A DNA stretch of 9,415 nt from Puniceicoccales bacterium (GTDB lineage Bacteria > Verrucomicrobiota > Verrucomicrobiia > Opitutales > UBA953): contig JAITPT010000301.1 of the NCBI GenBank assembly GCA_031289285.1, positions 1 through 9,415 on the forward strand, read 5' to 3'. Within the stretch, counting starts at the first letter, position 1; every line of letters begins with the position of its first letter. The notes under the pieces are model-generated. The model did not search any database. It was not told the origin of the DNA and saw nothing but the letters and a program-made list of their open reading frames with translations. A program made the position numbers and the translations under genes. Shown here piece by piece: positions 8,501 through 9,415 of this stretch.

Positions 8501-9415
8501 GAATACCTACGCCCGCATCTCCGACCTCACGCTCAACGGCGGAACTCTTTACGGCTTCGGAAGTTACGATAATACTGACGTATGGGGCACTTGGCAACTC
8601 CGCGACAGCTTAGTTGTCACTGCCGACCAGCTTGACCCCACATACGGTCTGCCATTGCTCGACCCCGCAACAGGGGAAAAATTGCGAGCGATTGACCCAC
8701 AGACAGGTCTGCCTTTCACCAAAGAAAACCCGCTCATCTCTTACATCAGAACAGACAAAGGTGCGAGGGGCGTAGAGGGTATTCGCATAGGCTACCGGCT
8801 GTCGGTAGCCAGCGGCTTGTTCGTATTCCAAGTAGAAGAAGCTGCAAAACTCGTCGTGAATGCTTCCGTGCGCGACGATGGAAATGGTGGCAGCAACGAT
8901 AGCACTTCTCTAAGCGGCATCCGCAAAACGGGCGCGGGCGAGATGGTGCTGGCGCAGGGCGACGGGGATGTCAGCGGCAATTTCACCATCGTGGGCGGCA
9001 CGGGCACCCAATCCCTCTATCGCGGGCCAACTTTTGTTGACGCCGGAAAGTTCGTCGTCGGGCGCGTAAGCCAGTCTGCCTACTTCGTCGCAAAGCCCGA
9101 GGCAGAACTCGGCTTCACCGACGGCATCAGCTTCTACGTCGTGCCCTCACGCATCGAAATCCAATCCAACGCCAAGCTCATTTTGGACTTCGCGTCGCCG
9201 TGGGAACTCAATGTCGCGTCGCCCATCGAGGGCGCGGGCGACATCGTAAAAACAGGCGCAGGCACGGTCACACTTAGCACCACCGTCTATCTTTTTGGCG
9301 CGGCGGAAATCAATGCGGGCAAGTTTTCAATCGGGGCGGCGGGCGATTTGGCAAACATCTCCGAGGTCACACTCACAGGCGACACCGCCATCTTCGAGCC
9401 ACTCAAAAACTACGG
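2370..9415 (+). CDS. Giant autotransporter-associated beta-strand repeat protein, 3' end outside window
   Basis: A single open frame of 2,348 codons plus two bases, not closed in the window. Likely an exported adhesin-like or surface-layer protein; substrate or partner unknown. It begins with a basic and hydrophobic leader (1-50). The rest is Gly/Thr/Asn/Ala/Ser-rich with short alternating beta strands, as in beta-helix passengers. Units of the autotransporter-associated beta-strand repeat family recur, the clearest with GTGTLTLSTANAYTGG (1671-1686). Cap motifs of the W..GxW type lie at W296 and W1587, and a Pro/Ala hinge at 544-559. Only two Cys occur (10 and 2014), as expected for a protein crossing the periplasm. 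The start at 2370 is the first possible start after the in-frame stop at 2148, and the next Met (71) would lose the signal. The anchoring part, either an outer-membrane beta-barrel or a PEP-CTERM-type tail, would be downstream and is not seen. Confidence 0.9.
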   Translation, partial: MNTTAPHLICKRRLLTRFLARAATLGAAVTAASVAPDLAALLAPAAAATTASDFQYERTLSIVLANLNVTMTAGAIPVEGQYWFKTTTATGNTNASSSTKDTINWNRDNKGNTYSGITLVVSGGQWATGVPSTTGNGQILSYFMPENHSQIIGLSANPWITNTGGAQVKITGLNNFADNYDVIAYFGTDKFTTNTTVSPLWVNGTLYKGIAGGTQQLPAGTAVGSGQWQLWAAGMAKMDTYDTTIFKEGTGGAYLRVRDIGLSSGLLEVSTGNSGVRNALTALQVHGHGTADMLFWAGGNGTWQDSTNFNLARNAAEADANAPSGGAIAWSADSRAKTVVFTSNATVTLAPNFVEADTGLWVKSGTTALTSASPGGSYTADKIAIDSGATLQIGTSATDAVNIAATGEFVVNGTLTLTKNYTLASPLSGTASGLVSIAPATTTTLTSAQNTYSGGFDIANNATLRVTGDATLGLTEATAALNFAGANATLEIARDPTASSGAPVPALATKHALTGTGNVNLTSGAFSYAGNAASGITFNIGSYAPTPAPAPAPAAPAPASQTALSVLPTSQQLTTLAAPRPTSFTIATGANIAGTVRAGAATVTIEPNSTTAALLLANHSTLLTTASTTATATIGALTFNSPTDPSDSTFWELSGTLSSTPILSTNSLTINGASVAIDISKIYGSLAVGTYTLLQSTSPIANNTGADFRLTNLHMSANATLAQNTENITLTVNSTGFHRYIRTDATTSNFTDASRWTINDTGVNTAALTGDIYRFENTTPLRLHLAPDYTLRLVGNVATNFHLNDRWPTGPDAPGNWISPGEEVVGGQIVGLYLAGKGALYSSSVTISGGTIDTGTHGADDANSFAILIRSGSHALIIRSKVIGSGTIARVLTGNEEIVALQIEGDLSEYTGTIYGAGGNRGFTLGSGAILGTGATVSLAQGDTYSNSYISLKGDVDFGARVNKPVAADGKFLFEHTTGYVVRLTGTTPGWLSTIGDITWTTGGTIAINNWANLDGKNLLLAGAGNIFQLYGEDGTTIVAGNSATGVGIKINNANSFIKVGTSDPRDDTLAPVTIFYTGALTGAEALRKLGKGKLVLSVQPGTTNNTWIADGQIELLSAAMKSLGTSSSNNYIRLIRPDSAIIYNGLPSGGFNPTNRFVGSGYIVKKADGGLLNAANSLGFTIAGNTFSGGLYIESGRVTVTASGAGTGPIYISNTGKILLTRANADWTNNIFITGPGIPEPDNSMMVGAIRVDNASTSKLSGNITVVADPVANVYFSRINSGNSTGLRITGNIIGTEDVTLEFGEPSATNAYVLNHLLYLTGENADWLGTLRIYGEVGMSLSIGDGGNNGNLPNAKAILVSTGGKLIANTVRGAEANGTTLATGTDLIIGGNITGSGNFEKQGAGTAILTGVASDLGTGTITVSAGSLFITGGIKAASASVSSGAVLGVADGGTITGTVNIAAGATFASGLGIVTGNLNFTGASTVRTTAVGQHTIATGGTRSAKVTFDLGPLYTSLAEGLIERGETGTRNIALLGYGSTLNGALPSTDWDVSNSGTYRPTSTPTLSATAGLIKLDLAATPHVLQWSSGNWQNASAGWNVKTSGGTLNVGDPTAFYTGDTAFFTGSTASVNVAADVFPAAVIVENASGSTYTIGGTGKISGTGTKLYKDGTGTLTLSTANAYTGGTFVRSVPAGSTNSLIVNNASALGPGPVTLGNNALLDVSGAAADTNATTSGVRNAVIVNAPDVATVIMDKKDYELNTLFVGDGVVKLSAGATVSSGSATDASHIQFYTSSPDFTGEIHLSTWTVLYVQATDGNYRNTNFYLDGNFPVANRNDYRFSLKANTSVDTIYLGGSGSISFDAFTLFAKGIVRLDNPAFSTIGTADGAVPNGTVPNARLSSSSPDGRLVLGNHDMDSPLWVNIVIGNASTDYANAASYGKAVTIVKEGPGVVSITQAPLHTGGYIVNEGILVYGSKAYGRPTVEVSSTAGAAAEKVELAGRIIVNPKGEFWTNCYNASNTADVNVRSYTAVLVGDNQNSGILGANTYARISDLTLNGGTLYGFGSYDNTDVWGTWQLRDSLVVTADQLDPTYGLPLLDPATGEKLRAIDPQTGLPFTKENPLISYIRTDKGARGVEGIRIGYRLSVASGLFVFQVEEAAKLVVNASVRDDGNGGSNDSTSLSGIRKTGAGEMVLAQGDGDVSGNFTIVGGTGTQSLYRGPTFVDAGKFVVGRVSQSAYFVAKPEAELGFTDGISFYVVPSRIEIQSNAKLILDFASPWELNVASPIEGAGDIVKTGAGTVTLSTTVYLFGAAEINAGKFSIGAAGDLANISEVTLTGDTAIFEPLKNY
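3246..3299 (+). repeat. First W..GxW cap module
   Basis: Residues 293-310 include FWAGGNGTWQDSTNFN, with W296 and W303. In Verrucomicrobiota and related bacteria, beta-strand repeat proteins often begin a repeat block with a W-x(n)-G-x-W-x(n)-N-W/F segment. This block runs on through SNATVTLAPN (near 3400) to the first PATR-like unit around 3700. The second copy lies about 1,290 residues downstream. Confidence 0.55.
3693..3788 (+). repeat. Beta-strand repeat unit 1 (QNTYSGG type)
   Basis: SAQNTYSGGFDIANNATLRV followed by TGDATLG matches the second half of the autotransporter-associated repeat: N-x-Y-x-G-G, then a strand ending in 'ATLRV'. The first half (GxGTLTLS) is replaced by the Thr-rich ATTTTLTSA. 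Weak but recognisable. Confidence 0.6.
3999..4046 (+). repeat. Pro/Ala-rich hinge in the giant protein
   Basis: Residues 544-559 read APTPAPAPAPAAPAPA, a typical extended linker between folded segments. It is the only such run in the visible 2,348 residues and separates an N-terminal section of about 540 residues from the longer beta-repeat section. The DNA is a run of CCC-containing codons, so the minus strand again carries many GGG runs. Confidence 0.75.
5628..5733 (+). repeat. Beta-strand repeat unit 2 (KLGKGKLVLS type)
   Basis: LRKLGKGKLVLSVQPGTTNN followed by TWIADGQIELLSA keeps the K-x-G-x-G-x-L-x-L-S strand and the following 'I.DGQIELL' strand of the family, but lacks the N-x-Y-x-G-G turn. 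Confidence 0.6.
5862..5991 (+). repeat. Beta-strand repeat unit 3 (NTFSGG type)
   Basis: VKKADGGLLNAANSLGFTIA, then GNTFSGGLYIESGRVTVTAS. It shows the K-x-D-G-G-L-L opening, the N-T-F-S-G-G turn and the S-G-R-V-T-V closing strand, with a longer than usual connection between the first two. Confidence 0.65.
6564..6740 (+). repeat. Beta-strand repeat unit 4 (KQGAGTAILTG type)
   Basis: FEKQGAGTAILTGVASDLGT followed by ITVSAGSLFITGG. The opening strand K-Q-G-A-G-T-A-I-L-T-G and the S-A-G-S-L strand are standard for the family. It continues into the regular SGAVLGVADGG and AGATFASG turns expected of stacked beta-helix coils. Confidence 0.75.
7119..7512 (+). repeat. Complete block: second W cap plus canonical beta-strand repeat unit 5
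   Basis: The clearest family signature in the window. LQWSSGNWQNASAGWN (W1587, W1592) opens the block, followed by YTGDTAFFTGSTASVNVAAD, then VIVENASGSTYTIGGTGKIS, then KDGTGTLTLSTANAYTGGTF from residue 1669, and NSLIVNNASALGPGPVTLGN. This order of W cap, Y.GD..FF strand, Y-x-I-x-G turn, GTGTLTLS, AYTGGT and ALG.G.V.L is typical of autotransporter-associated beta-strand repeat blocks. Confidence 0.88.
8202..8294 (+). repeat. Beta-strand repeat unit 6 (KEGPGVVSIT type)
   Basis: VKEGPGVVSITQAPLHTGGY followed by IVNEGILVYGS. The opening strand and the H-T-G-G-Y turn replace the usual N-x-Y-x-G-G; the N-E-G-I-L-V-Y closing strand matches the common 'aGtLlv' strand. Codons here are more often G-ending than in the 5' part of the gene. 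Confidence 0.7.
8634..8717 (+). repeat. DPxTG-type short repeat insert
   Basis: Residues 2089-2116 read DPTYGLPLLDPATGE, five residues, then DPQTGLPF. Three DP-x-x-G copies and two GLP copies appear in 28 residues. This pattern is unlike the surrounding Gly/Thr-rich strands and is richer in Pro and charged residues. It lies between a W-G-T-W segment (near 8583) and the next repeat unit. Function unknown; perhaps a surface loop. Confidence 0.6.
8919..9060 (+). repeat. Beta-strand repeat unit 7 (KTGAGEMVLAQ type)
   Basis: IRKTGAGEMVLAQGDGDVSG, then NFTIVGGTGTQSLYRGPTFV and DAGKFVVG. The K-T-G-A-G opening strand and D-A-G-K-F-V-V-G closing strand are typical of the family; the middle carries an insertion with SLYRGPT that recalls the usual YTGGT turn. 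Confidence 0.75.
9243..9345 (+). repeat. Beta-strand repeat unit 8 (KTGAGTVTLS type)
   Basis: IVKTGAGTVTLSTTVYLFGA followed by AEINAGKFSIGAAG. A nearly standard opening strand is followed by a N-A-G-K-F-S-I-G closing strand, with the turn shortened to V-Y-L-F-G-A. It lies only about 180 bases after unit 7, so repeats become denser towards the window edge. Confidence 0.75.

Noticed and set aside
2387..9007. Many minus-strand frames of 60-206 codons opposite the giant gene
   Set aside because: They are shadows of a C-rich, stop-poor coding strand; none has a recognisable motif or a convincing ribosome-binding site.

Overview
The window (about 60% G+C, strong preference for C-ending codons) holds two genes transcribed away from each other, both running off the window, with a 378-base intergenic region between them. 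The left gene, on the minus strand, is an NAD-dependent DNA ligase (LigA) of at least 663 residues. The right gene, on the plus strand, is one reading frame of at least 2,348 codons with no stop. It encodes a huge exported protein built from autotransporter-associated beta-strand repeats. No RNA gene, CRISPR array, insertion sequence or phage gene was seen.

This combination of giant, nearly cysteine-free, Gly/Thr/Asn/Ala-rich passenger proteins with 'W..GxW' caps and 'GxGTLTLS..N.YTGG' repeats, in a high-G+C genome, points to a Gram-negative bacterium. Verrucomicrobiota (Opitutaceae-like) is my best guess, but this is an inference from style and not a phylogenetic result.

Layout. 1-1991 (minus): ligA, lacking its C-terminal end. 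It has all the nucleotidyltransferase motifs, but the four-cysteine zinc finger is gone: three Cys positions are Leu in a gapless alignment. It also has a repetitive N-terminal extension and a Gly/Ala/Val-rich linker where the BRCT domain should approach. 1992-2369: intergenic. The ligA-proximal half carries an A/T-rich patch and two short inverted repeats. The half next to the giant gene is an almost G-free, C-run-rich tandem-repeat tract that reaches the start codon, leaves no Shine-Dalgarno sequence, and makes a strong G-quadruplex motif on the minus strand. 2370-9415 (plus): signal sequence, N-terminal beta-rich region, a first 'W' cap, weak beta repeats, a Pro/Ala hinge, then long beta-helix-like sequence with at least seven recognisable repeat units, a classical one at about 7374-7512, and an odd DPxTG-type insert near 8634-8717.

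The two genes have no evident functional link: one is a housekeeping replication and repair enzyme, the other a surface or secreted adhesin-like protein. The points most worth checking are the zinc-less ligase and the repeat-built leader of the giant gene, which looks capable of slipped-strand length change.
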